Source: an uncultured Eubacteriales bacterium
GTDB taxonomy: Bacteria > Bacillota > Clostridia > Oscillospirales > CAG-382
Assembly: GCA_900548115.1 (NCBI GenBank)
Contig: URJL01000064.1
Coordinates: 1-8,793, forward strand
Length of the DNA: 8,793 nucleotides
Direction of reading: 5' to 3'
The position numbers and the translations under genes are program-made. The notes under the pieces were generated by a model. It was not told the DNA's origin, ran no database searches, and was given only the letters and a program-made list of their open reading frames with translations. Shown piece by piece: positions 1 to 6,222 of this stretch. Every line of letters begins with the position of its first letter. The stretch's first letter is position 1.

Positions 1-1
1 C

Positions 2-1471
2 TGCAACGATATTTTCGGGCATGCCGGCGGCGATGCGGCACTTTGCGCCGCCGTCGCCGCGATACGTAAAAGCATGTCCGACGACGATCTTCTGATCCGT
101 TTCGGCGGGGATGAATTTTTGCTGCTCACTCCCGACATCGACGCGGAACGGTTTGAATCCAAGCTTTCGGAAATACGTGACCGCATTCATGTTTCGGAGG
201 TTCCGGGGTATCCCGAAATGGTTCTGTCCGTCAGCATCGGCGGTATTATACTGGACGGAGAGACCGTCGAAAAAGGCGTTTTGCGCGCCGACAAGCTCAT
301 GTATCGCGCCAAAGACGACAAAAATACCGTCATCACCGAAGGCAGCTCGCTTTCCAAAGCAGAAGGTGATGTCATCCCCTTCGGTGACGAGACCGTAAAG
401 TATCCGATCCTGATCGTGGACGACTCCGAATTGGATCGCGAAATTCTTTCCTCCATGCTGTCGGATCATTTTCAGATCTTGACCGCCTCTTGCGGTGAAG
501 AGTGCATTGAAATACTTCGCCGCTGCGGTTCGAAGCTGTTGCTTATTTTACTGGATATTGTTATGCCCGGGATGAGCGGATTTGATGTTCTCTCTTACAT
601 GAATCGTCACAGCGTTATAGACGAAATTCCCGTCATTATGATCTCGGGAGAGAATTCCGAGCAGCATATTCGACGTGCCTATTCGATGGGCGTATCCGAC
701 TACATCAGCCGCCCGTTTGACTCAAAAGTCGTATATCAAAGAATATACAATATCATAAAGCTTCACTTTCGACAGCGAAAACTGATTTCGTTTCTCGCGA
801 AACAGGCACGAGCAAAGGAATGCAACAGCCGCACGCTGATTGATATTCTGAGTCAAGTGGTCGAATTTCGGAACGGAGAAAGCGGCGATCATGTCCGCCA
901 TGTGCGCAAGATTACGGAAATTCTGCTTGAATGTGTGATCACCAAGACCGATGCGTACAATCTTTCGTGGCAGGATCGCTCGCTCATCGCTACCGCCTCC
1001 ATGCTGCACGACATCGGAAAGACCGCCATCGACGAAGCGATCTTAAACAAGCCCGGTAGGCTCACCGAAGCGGAATACAAGACCGTGAAAAATCACACGG
1101 TGCTCGGTGCCGTGCTTCTGTCTCAAATCCACGATTACGAAAACGAAAAGCTGATGAAAACCGCGATTGAGGTCTGTCGCTGGCACCATGAGCGCTACAA
1201 CGGGAAAGGCTATCCTGACCGTCTTTGCGGTGAGGAGATCCCGATCAGCGCGCAGGTCGTGTCGCTCGCCGACGCATACGACGCCTTGACCGGTAAGCGC
1301 GCTTACAAAGATCCCGTTGCACACGACGAAGCACTGCGGATGATTTTACGGGGCGAATGCGGCGCGTTCAACCCGCTTCTTCTCGATTGTCTTGCGGAAA
1401 CACACGAAGAGATCCGTAAAAGAGTTTATGAAGATTCGAGCGTAAACAATAAAATCGACGGCACAGCTTGA
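2..1471 (+). CDS. Partial GGDEF / receiver / HD-GYP c-di-GMP signalling protein (5' end outside window)
   Basis: Three signalling domains run in order on one chain. The frame is open from base 2, so the gene begins upstream. The GGDEF domain (diguanylate cyclase, makes c-di-GMP from GTP) enters mid-domain with NDIFGHAGGD at bases 5-34 and an intact RFGGDEF at 98-118. The inhibitory RxxD site expected just before it reads SDDD, so its arginine is missing. A receiver domain follows (about 401-780): acidic pair D-D at 419-424, phospho-acceptor Asp at 554-556 in LLDIVMPG, but the usual lysine of the KPF motif is arginine (SRPF, 707-718). The HD-GYP phosphodiesterase domain (about 860-1400) keeps its expected motifs: GDHVRHV at 884, LHDIGK with HD at 1007-1012, NHT near 1093, WHHERYNGKGYPD at 1181-1219 and SLADAYDALT near 1262. 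Family knowledge says HD-GYP hydrolyses c-di-GMP. Both enzymatic domains look competent by motif. Input domains before GGDEF are unseen. An Hpt gene lies immediately downstream. Confidence 0.93.
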   Translation, partial: CNDIFGHAGGDAALCAAVAAIRKSMSDDDLLIRFGGDEFLLLTPDIDAERFESKLSEIRDRIHVSEVPGYPEMVLSVSIGGIILDGETVEKGVLRADKLMYRAKDDKNTVITEGSSLSKAEGDVIPFGDETVKYPILIVDDSELDREILSSMLSDHFQILTASCGEECIEILRRCGSKLLLILLDIVMPGMSGFDVLSYMNRHSVIDEIPVIMISGENSEQHIRRAYSMGVSDYISRPFDSKVVYQRIYNIIKLHFRQRKLISFLAKQARAKECNSRTLIDILSQVVEFRNGESGDHVRHVRKITEILLECVITKTDAYNLSWQDRSLIATASMLHDIGKTAIDEAILNKPGRLTEAEYKTVKNHTVLGAVLLSQIHDYENEKLMKTAIEVCRWHHERYNGKGYPDRLCGEEIPISAQVVSLADAYDALTGKRAYKDPVAHDEALRMILRGECGAFNPLLLDCLAETHEEIRKRVYEDSSVNNKIDGTA

Positions 1472-1514
1472 TATCGCATGTCCGTTATACTGTCAAGAAA
1501 ATAAGGAGTAGATC

Positions 1515-1859
1515 ATGACACTGGAGGAACTGTACAACACAACGGGAGGAAATTATCGCGACACCGTTAACCGCTTCGGCGACGCCGAAATGGTGAAGCG
1601 CTTTGTGCGAAAATTTGTCACCGACAAGAGCTTTGAGCAGCTGAAAGACGCGCTTTTCGCGGGAGAAACGGAAAATGCGTTCCGTTCCTGTCACACGCTC
1701 AAGGGTGTTTGTCTGAATCTCGGCTTCGGAGATCTTTTGTCGGTCTGCATCGATATGACGGAGCTTTTGCGCCGCAGCCTTTTGGACGAGGCACGAGAGA
1801 TGTTTCCGACGCTCGAAGCACGTTACAACGATCTTGTTTCCGCAATCGCAAAGCTGTAA
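1515..1859 (+). CDS. Stand-alone histidine phosphotransfer (Hpt) domain protein
   Basis: A 114-residue protein that is essentially one Hpt domain, the four-helix carrier that passes phosphate between Asp residues of receiver domains in multistep phosphorelays. The signature SCHTLKGVCLNLG places the phosphorylated histidine at residue 60 (codon 1692-1694), followed by the conserved LKG and the helix-capping NLG. There is no signal peptide or membrane segment, so it should be cytoplasmic. The start is set by AGGAG at 1504-1508, six bases before the ATG. It sits 43 bases after the GGDEF-receiver-HD-GYP gene with no terminator between them, so the two are probably one transcript, and the receiver domain next door is the obvious candidate partner. 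That pairing is inference. No histidine kinase is visible in the window. Alternatively it could serve a hybrid kinase encoded upstream or elsewhere. Confidence 0.9.
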   Translation: MTLEELYNTTGGNYRDTVNRFGDAEMVKRFVRKFVTDKSFEQLKDALFAGETENAFRSCHTLKGVCLNLGFGDLLSVCIDMTELLRRSLLDEAREMFPTLEARYNDLVSAIAKL

Positions 1860-1866
1860 CAGATGT

Positions 1867-1895
1867 AAAAAAAGCCGCCCGCGGGCGGCTTTTTT
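1867..1895. terminator. Bidirectional intrinsic terminator between convergent genes
   Basis: A 16-base perfect palindrome, GCCGCCCGCGGGCGGC (1874-1889), folds as a six-pair all-G/C stem with a CGCG loop. Seven A residues precede it (1867-1873) and six T residues follow it (1890-1895), so it has a U-tract whichever strand is transcribed. It lies just after the Hpt stop codon on the plus strand and 17 bases past the stop codon of the minus-strand membrane protein, so it probably ends both transcripts. Confidence 0.92.
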
Positions 1896-1906
1896 GTATT
1901 TCGTTT

Positions 1907-2479
1907 TTACATTGCGTAGATTTCTTTGTCGATTTCGACGATAGCCGCGCGGAAAAATTTCATAACGTCCAGCGTTTTGGCAATCGCGTCAAAATAGACC
2001 ACCGTGTTTTCCGACCCGATGCGGGCGAGCAGAAAATAGCGGCGTGCAGACTTTTTCGAGGAACAAAAATCATAAAATTTCGTCACATTCTGTGAAGCGA
2101 TATAACGCTCGGTTTCGGCGTTTACGGGAGCGATGCGGGATATGTCGTCCATCGATACCGTAAGGATTTCCTTGCGGCGGGCGCGGCGGCGAATCACGTC
2201 AAACTCGATCTGTGCCGACGCAACGATATATTCGTACTCCAATTTGTAAGAACCCGACGCGAAGAAAAAGCCGATTCCCGCCGCACCCAAAACCAAAAGC
2301 TCGAGCGGCGGAGCGTTGATAACGCCGCCCAAAAGCGCCCACGAGCCCGCAAGAACAAAGAGAGCCGTTATAACAATGCACAGTATTTTCCGCGCAAGGA
2401 GCTTTCCCTCACATTTTGCTTCGGTTATGTATTCTCCGTAGTTCATCCCGATACTCAGGGATTCGTCACGCTTGAGCAT
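1907..2479 (-). CDS. Two-TM membrane protein, DUF6106-like, function unknown
   Basis: A 190-residue protein of unknown function. After a short cytoplasmic-looking N-terminus (MNYGEYI), two hydrophobic segments follow: LCIVITALFVLAGSWALLGG at about residues 33-54, and LELLVLGAAGIGFFFASG at about 59-77. The rest (about 80-190) is soluble and basic, opening with LEYEYIVASAQIEFD and RRRARRKEILTVSMDDI. This layout and the EYEY...I.FD...RR.RK pattern resemble the clostridial DUF6106 family, but that is recognition by eye. The start is placed at ATG 2479 because GGAGG (2488-2492) sits 8 bases from it. The ATG two codons earlier (2485) is only 2 bases from GGAGG and the later MNYGEY methionine (2446) lacks a binding site. 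It is monocistronic, with its own sigma-A promoter at 2540-2568 and the shared terminator at 1867-1895. Confidence 0.85.
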   Translation of the reverse strand: MLKRDESLSIGMNYGEYITEAKCEGKLLARKILCIVITALFVLAGSWALLGGVINAPPLELLVLGAAGIGFFFASGSYKLEYEYIVASAQIEFDVIRRRARRKEILTVSMDDISRIAPVNAETERYIASQNVTKFYDFCSSKKSARRYFLLARIGSENTVVYFDAIAKTLDVMKFFRAAIVEIDKEIYAM

Positions 2480-2487
2480 AATCATTT

Positions 2488-2492
2488 CCTCC
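2488..2492 (-). promoter_or_regulatory. Ribosome binding site deciding the start of the two-TM protein
   Basis: GGAGG on the minus strand, 8 bases from ATG 2479 but only 2 bases from the alternative in-frame ATG at 2485. The spacing favours the 2479 start and a 190-residue product. Confidence 0.8.
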
Positions 2493-2539
2493 GAATCGAT
2501 TCTCTTTTAAAACGGCAAAAGCAATCTGCCGACACGCCT

Positions 2540-2568
2540 ATTGTAACACAAAAGAGAAAAAAAGTCAA
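2540..2568 (-). promoter_or_regulatory. Sigma-A promoter for the two-TM membrane protein
   Basis: Read on the minus strand: -35 TTGACT (2563-2568), a 17-base spacer, and -10 TACAAT (2540-2545) preceded by TGT, which gives an extended -10. The predicted start is near 2533, about 54 bases before the ATG at 2479. Each hexamer differs from consensus at one position. Confidence 0.85.
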
Positions 2569-2650
2569 TGCAACTTTTCTTGCGTCAAAATTCACAACCG
2601 AAGCCGAAAAAATAATGTTGAAATTTGTCCGAAAAAAGACATTTTTCATA

Positions 2651-2679
2651 TTGAAAAAAGAAAGCGAAACTGATATAAT
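2651..2679 (+). promoter_or_regulatory. Sigma-A promoter for the lipoprotein-gpmI-mtaB operon
   Basis: -35 TTGAAA (2651-2656), a 17-base spacer, and a consensus -10 TATAAT (2674-2679) with an upstream TGA that makes it an extended -10. The predicted transcription start is about 2686. It faces away from the minus-strand promoter at 2540-2568, with 82 bases between the two -35 elements. Confidence 0.87.
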
Positions 2680-2696
2680 GTATGTGTATGAGAATT

Positions 2697-2725
2697 TTTT
2701 CACGCAGAATGCACGATCGTGAAAA
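2697..2725. repeat. Interrupted dyad at the start of the leader (operator or hairpin)
   Basis: TTTTCACG (2697-2704) and its exact reverse complement CGTGAAAA (2718-2725) flank a 13-base spacer. Inside lies a second, perfect ten-base palindrome, CACGATCGTG (2712-2721). It covers about +12 to +40 relative to the predicted transcription start, a position that fits a repressor operator or a 5' mRNA hairpin. No regulator is identified. Confidence 0.45.
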
Positions 2726-2823
2726 TACGACCGTATATTGTATGGAGAATCTTCGTACCGCGCATACTATCTTTACGAGTATTCATAAGTATTCTTCGGT
2801 ATGGAAAAAATAATAACGAAAAC

Positions 2824-2827
2824 GAGG
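2824..2827 (+). promoter_or_regulatory. Ribosome binding site deciding a TTG start
   Basis: GAGG within CGAGGAA, 8 bases before TTG 2836. This TTG is the only candidate that places a standard lipoprotein signal peptide directly at the N-terminus. Confidence 0.75.
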
Positions 2828-2835
2828 AAACAGCC

Positions 2836-4029
2836 TTGAAACGTATACAGAGCCTTGCCGTGATCCTGCTTGCGGCACTTCTTCTTTCTTCCTGCGCAAA
2901 AAAGAACGCGGATGAAAATCAAAAGCCCGATTCCGATGCAGTCGGCGTCGTAACCGACAAGGAAACGGGAAACGACGGCACAAAAGACGAAAACAATGAT
3001 CCTTCCCCTGACGGAAAAACGACCGAAAAAGACAAAAGCAGTACGGGGAAAGACGGACAGATGTCGACCGACCCGATCAGAGAGGACGGTAACGCTGCGG
3101 TGTCGCAGCCTTCTGTCGATACTCCTGTCGTCGACCCGCTGAACGGTGCGGGTGTTACGTCCACCGTTCCGAAAAACGATTATTCAACCGTGACGCTTGA
3201 GTCCTTCTTTCAAAACGCCGCCTTTGTCGGCGATTCGGTCATGTACGGTTTTGATCTTTACACCGGTCGGAATCAGACGCTCGAAGATTCCTCCACTTTT
3301 CTGACCATAACAAGCTTTGCCGCACGTCACGCATTGTCGGATGTCGGACCGAAATCGTATCATCCGTCCTACAACGGAGAAAAAATGAAGGTCGAAGACG
3401 CGCTCGCGCTGGATCAAGATCAAGCCGTGTTCGTTTTTCTCGGTCTGAACGATGTGCGCGTTACACCCAATTCGTATTATGAAAACTACATCGAATTTAT
3501 GGGACGCATCCGCGAAAAGAACCCCAATATCGACATCTTTATTCTCAGTACAACCTATCCCGTTGAATCACCCGGCAGCATGGATCGGCAGACCGCCGCG
3601 TCCTACCGCGATCAGCTGCAGGATCTGAACGTGCGCCTGAAGGCTTGGTGCGATGAAGGAAACGGCTATTTTATCAACGTAGTCTCCCCCCTTCTCAGCG
3701 ACAACGGTTTTCTCAAAAACGAATATTCGAGCGACAATTACGTTCACCTGACCAATTCCGCTTATGCGATTTGGGCGACGACGATCGAAAACTATATATC
3801 CGAGCTGATCGAAACGGGTTCCGCGCCGCAGACGGCCTTTGTCGAATTCACAAATACGCCCGCGTCGGAGAATACGCCCGAGACGCCCGCGACCGAAGAA
3901 AACGTTCCGCCGTCGGAAAGTCCCGAACCCGCACCGGCGGAAGCACCGTCGGAAGTGCCCGATGTCCCCGCACCGGAGATTGCCGAAAATCCCGAAAGCA
4001 TCGAAAATACAACCCCGGAGGAAGTATAA
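2836..4029 (+). CDS. SGNH/GDSL-type hydrolase lipoprotein with Pro/Glu-rich tail
   Basis: A predicted cell-surface lipoprotein of 397 residues, starting at TTG. The signal peptide MKRIQSLAVILLAALLLSSC ends in a lipobox with lipidated Cys20. Residues 21 to about 115 are a low-complexity Asp/Lys/Thr/Gly-rich linker. The SGNH hydrolase domain follows (about 118-330): FVGDSVMYG with nucleophile Ser134, FLGLND with Asn205, and SDNYVHLTNSAY with catalytic His304. SGNH enzymes cleave or transfer esters, often acetyl groups on sugars; the substrate here is unknown. The Asp usually three residues before the His is Asn301, while an Asp sits at 300. The last 60 or so residues (338-397) are Pro/Glu/Ala/Ser-rich with repeated TP, SP and AP steps, probably disordered. 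It is the first gene of the operon and is followed 4 bases later by a second lipoprotein. An acylhydrolase is likely; exact specificity cannot be read. Confidence 0.88.
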   Translation: MKRIQSLAVILLAALLLSSCAKKNADENQKPDSDAVGVVTDKETGNDGTKDENNDPSPDGKTTEKDKSSTGKDGQMSTDPIREDGNAAVSQPSVDTPVVDPLNGAGVTSTVPKNDYSTVTLESFFQNAAFVGDSVMYGFDLYTGRNQTLEDSSTFLTITSFAARHALSDVGPKSYHPSYNGEKMKVEDALALDQDQAVFVFLGLNDVRVTPNSYYENYIEFMGRIREKNPNIDIFILSTTYPVESPGSMDRQTAASYRDQLQDLNVRLKAWCDEGNGYFINVVSPLLSDNGFLKNEYSSDNYVHLTNSAYAIWATTIENYISELIETGSAPQTAFVEFTNTPASENTPETPATEENVPPSESPEPAPAEAPSEVPDVPAPEIAENPESIENTTPEEV

Positions 4030-4033
4030 ATTT

Positions 4034-4537
4034 ATGAAAAAAATCACTCTTCTGTTACTGCTTCTTTTATTGTCGGTTCCGTTTTCCGCCTGTACAAAAA
4101 AGCAGCCGATCGACGATACGATCCCGGAGAAAGGCAATAACGAAACCGTATCCTTTGCCGTTTCGGACATTGCAACCGATCTTATCGACAACGGGAATTT
4201 CCCTGACATGTACACCATGAGCGACAGCGAGATCGAGCGGCAATTCGGCTTTTCCGCAGGGCAGTTCACCGAAGTATACGCGGCGGCAGCCGACCAGTAT
4301 CCCGGAATTGAGCGTATTTTTATCGGAAAGCTTGAAAACAGCGACGATAAAAACGAGATCGTCGATGCGCTGAACCGCTATCTTGAAACGTTAAAAGCCG
4401 AATATATCGATTATGTTCCGTCGGAATACGATAAGGCGAAAGATGTTTCCGTTTATGAAAAAGGCGACTATGTTTGCCTTGTGATTGCGGGTGATTCGGA
4501 CGCGGCTCTGAAGATTGTCAAAAATTATATCAAATAA
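4034..4537 (+). CDS. DUF4358-like lipoprotein
   Basis: A 167-residue secreted lipoprotein. The signal peptide has eight consecutive leucines (residues 6-13) and a lipobox FSAC with Cys20. The body (about 45-167) matches the pattern I know for DUF4358: an opening DIATDLIDNGNFPDM, a central GIERIFIGKL and KNEIVDALNRYLE, then EYIDYVPSEYDKAKDVSVYE, and an ending GDYVCLVIAGDSD. The family is of unknown function and common in Clostridia as short lipoproteins. The start is ATG 4034. The likely ribosome binding site, GGAGG at 4017-4021, lies inside the end of the upstream gene, with a rather long 12-base spacing. The gene begins 4 bases after the SGNH lipoprotein stop, so the two are probably translationally linked and act at the same surface. 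That shared role is inference. Confidence 0.83.
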   Translation: MKKITLLLLLLLLSVPFSACTKKQPIDDTIPEKGNNETVSFAVSDIATDLIDNGNFPDMYTMSDSEIERQFGFSAGQFTEVYAAAADQYPGIERIFIGKLENSDDKNEIVDALNRYLETLKAEYIDYVPSEYDKAKDVSVYEKGDYVCLVIAGDSDAALKIVKNYIK

Positions 4538-4555
4538 GTTGAGGAAGGCAGAAAA

Positions 4556-6217
4556 ATGAACACTTTAAAGAAACTCGAATTCAAGACAAATGCTCCCGAA
4601 GCGTATACGCGCCCCGCGTTCATCATTGTTATGGACGGTGTGGGACTTGCACCCGACTCGCCCGGAAACGCCGTAAAGAATGCGCTTACCCCCACCCTTT
4701 CCATGCTGATGGAAAAATATCCGATGGTAAAGCTCAAGGCGCATGGTGTTGCGGTCGGTCTTCCCTCCGATGAAGATATGGGCAACTCCGAGGTCGGCCA
4801 CAACGCGCTCGGCTCGGGTCAGATTTTCGACCAGGGTGCAAAGCTTGTTACAAAGTCCATCACGTCGGGCGCAATGTTCACCTCCAAGGCTTGGAAAGAT
4901 GTTGTTTCGGTTGCCGAAACCGGAAAAACACTTCATTTTCTCGGTCTGTTCTCGGACGGAAACGTTCACTCACACATCGACCATCTCAAAGCTATGATCG
5001 AGCAGGCAAAGAAAGACGGCGTGAAGCACGTGCGCGTCCACATTCTTTTGGACGGCCGTGATGTCGGAGAGACCTCGGCACTTGACTACGTTCGCCCCTT
5101 TGAGGAATTTCTGAAGTCGATCCGCGACGATTCCTTCGATGTAAAGATCGCGTCGGGCGGCGGAAGAATGAACATTACCATGGACCGTTACGAAGCAAAC
5201 TGGCCGATGGTGGAAAAGGGCTGGCACACGCATGTGCTCGGCGAAGGCAGACAGTTTGCAAGCGCCGAAGAAGCTATCACGACCTATCGCAATGAGGTCG
5301 GCTGTATCGACCAGGATCTTCCTCCTTTCGTTATCGCCGAAAACGGCGAACCTGTCGGCAAGATCACCGACGGAGACAGCGTTGTATTCTTCAATTTCCG
5401 CGGCGACCGTGCCATCGAGATCTCCAAAGCGTTCGATGAAGAAAATTTTGATAAATTCGATCGCGTTGTTTATCCGAAGGTGACGTATGCCGGCATGCTG
5501 GAATACGACGGTGACCTGCACATTCCGACGCGCTATCTTGTCGCGCCGCCCGAAATCACGGGTACGATGGGTGAATTCTTCTCGAATACGGGCATTACAC
5601 AGTTTGCCTTGTCCGAAACGCAGAAATTCGGCCATGTAACCTACTTCTGGAACGGAAACCGCAGCGGCAAGTTTAACGACAAGACCGAGGAATACGAAGA
5701 GATCCATTCGGATGTCGTTCCGTTCGAACAGCGTCCGTGGATGAAGTGTGCCGAGATCACCGATCGCCTTATTGAGGTTGCCGAAGAGGGCAAGTACCGC
5801 TTTATGCGCGTAAACTTCCCGAACGGCGATATGGTCGGTCACACGGGCAACTATCTTGCCACCGTTTGCTCGATGGAGGCACTTGATCTTTGCCTGAAGA
5901 GAATTCTTGAAGTCGTCGACAAGGTGGGCGGCGTTGCCATCATTACGGCAGACCACGGAAATGCCGATGAGATGTACGAGCTGAACAAGAAGACGCACGA
6001 GCCTGCCAAGAATGCGGACGGTTCCTATAAAGCTAAGACCAGCCATACGCTGAACCCCGTTCCCTGCATCATTTACGACAACAAGTTCGCCGACCTTTAC
6101 ACGGTAAAGGAAGACAAGGGACAGTTCGGTCTTTCCAACGTTGCGGCGACTCTTGCAAATCTTATGGGTTATGAAGCGCCGTCTATTTGGAACGAAAGCA
6201 TAATCGAGGTAAAGTAA
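4556..6217 (+). CDS. gpmI: 2,3-bisphosphoglycerate-independent phosphoglycerate mutase
   Basis: Interconverts 3- and 2-phosphoglycerate in glycolysis and gluconeogenesis; a cytoplasmic two-metal enzyme of the alkaline phosphatase superfamily. At 553 residues it is longer than the usual bacterial form of about 510. Visible motifs: MDG with metal ligand Asp27, MGNSEVGHNALG with the phospho-serine Ser78, SDGNVHSH with His138, LDGRD, ASGGGRMNITMDRYE, FNFRGDRA, NGDMVGHTG with Asp425 and His429, TADHGNADEM with Asp466 and His467, and KTSHTLNPVP with His497. NSEVGHNALG...IFDQGAKLV, FGHVTYFWNGNRSG and the DRYEANW region resemble plant and trypanosomatid enzymes more than the usual bacterial NSEVGHLNIGAGR type. 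The start ATG has GAGGAAGG at 4541-4548, seven bases upstream. It lies 18 bases after the DUF4358-like gene and 5 bases before mtaB. Lys AAG and Phe TTC codons look favoured over the flanking genes, as in a highly expressed gene, but I did not count them. Confidence 0.97.
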   Translation: MNTLKKLEFKTNAPEAYTRPAFIIVMDGVGLAPDSPGNAVKNALTPTLSMLMEKYPMVKLKAHGVAVGLPSDEDMGNSEVGHNALGSGQIFDQGAKLVTKSITSGAMFTSKAWKDVVSVAETGKTLHFLGLFSDGNVHSHIDHLKAMIEQAKKDGVKHVRVHILLDGRDVGETSALDYVRPFEEFLKSIRDDSFDVKIASGGGRMNITMDRYEANWPMVEKGWHTHVLGEGRQFASAEEAITTYRNEVGCIDQDLPPFVIAENGEPVGKITDGDSVVFFNFRGDRAIEISKAFDEENFDKFDRVVYPKVTYAGMLEYDGDLHIPTRYLVAPPEITGTMGEFFSNTGITQFALSETQKFGHVTYFWNGNRSGKFNDKTEEYEEIHSDVVPFEQRPWMKCAEITDRLIEVAEEGKYRFMRVNFPNGDMVGHTGNYLATVCSMEALDLCLKRILEVVDKVGGVAIITADHGNADEMYELNKKTHEPAKNADGSYKAKTSHTLNPVPCIIYDNKFADLYTVKEDKGQFGLSNVAATLANLMGYEAPSIWNESIIEVK

Positions 6218-6222
6218 GCTTC

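Larger units (their letters stand above)
2686..2835 (+). promoter_or_regulatory. Long 5' leader of the lipoprotein operon
   Basis: About 150 bases separate the predicted transcription start from the TTG start codon at 2836. The leader holds an interrupted dyad near its 5' end (2697-2725) and a short direct repeat, AGTATTC at 2778-2784 and 2788-2794. I recognise no known riboswitch and see no terminator-like hairpin with a U-tract. The stretch is open in the downstream reading frame from a GTG at 2719, but that start has no ribosome binding site and would put 39 basic residues in front of a good signal peptide, so I treat it as untranslated. Confidence 0.55.

Noticed and set aside
2513..2532. 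Small hairpin CGGCA...TGCCG in the leader of the minus-strand membrane protein
   Set aside because: Only five pairs with a loop of about nine bases and no U-tract; not distinguishable from chance.
2482..2703. Minus-strand 73-codon open frame over the divergent promoter region
   Set aside because: It covers both predicted promoters, lacks a ribosome binding site and shows no conserved pattern.
2719..2835. N-terminal extension of the SGNH lipoprotein from GTG 2719
   Set aside because: No ribosome binding site precedes it, and it would bury the lipoprotein signal peptide behind 39 residues. TTG 2836 with GAGG at 8 bases is better.
3839..4033. N-terminal extension of the DUF4358-like gene into the SGNH gene
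   Set aside because: The added residues are an Arg/Pro-rich frame-shifted reading of the tail DNA. The true signal peptide begins at ATG 4034.
3568..4269. Minus-strand open frame of 233 codons with Arg/Gly/Phe-rich sequence
   Set aside because: It is the antisense of the Pro/Glu-rich tail region; its odd composition comes from that low-complexity DNA.
4970..6046. Long minus-strand open frame (358 codons) opposite gpmI
   Set aside because: The plus strand carries an unmistakable phosphoglycerate mutase here. The antisense translation shows no recognisable motif and has no supported ribosome binding site, so it is a coding-bias shadow.
6187..6222. Upstream start for mtaB overlapping the end of gpmI
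   Set aside because: It would add 12 residues with no homology-like character. ATG 6223 gives the normal short lead before TLGCKVNQYE.
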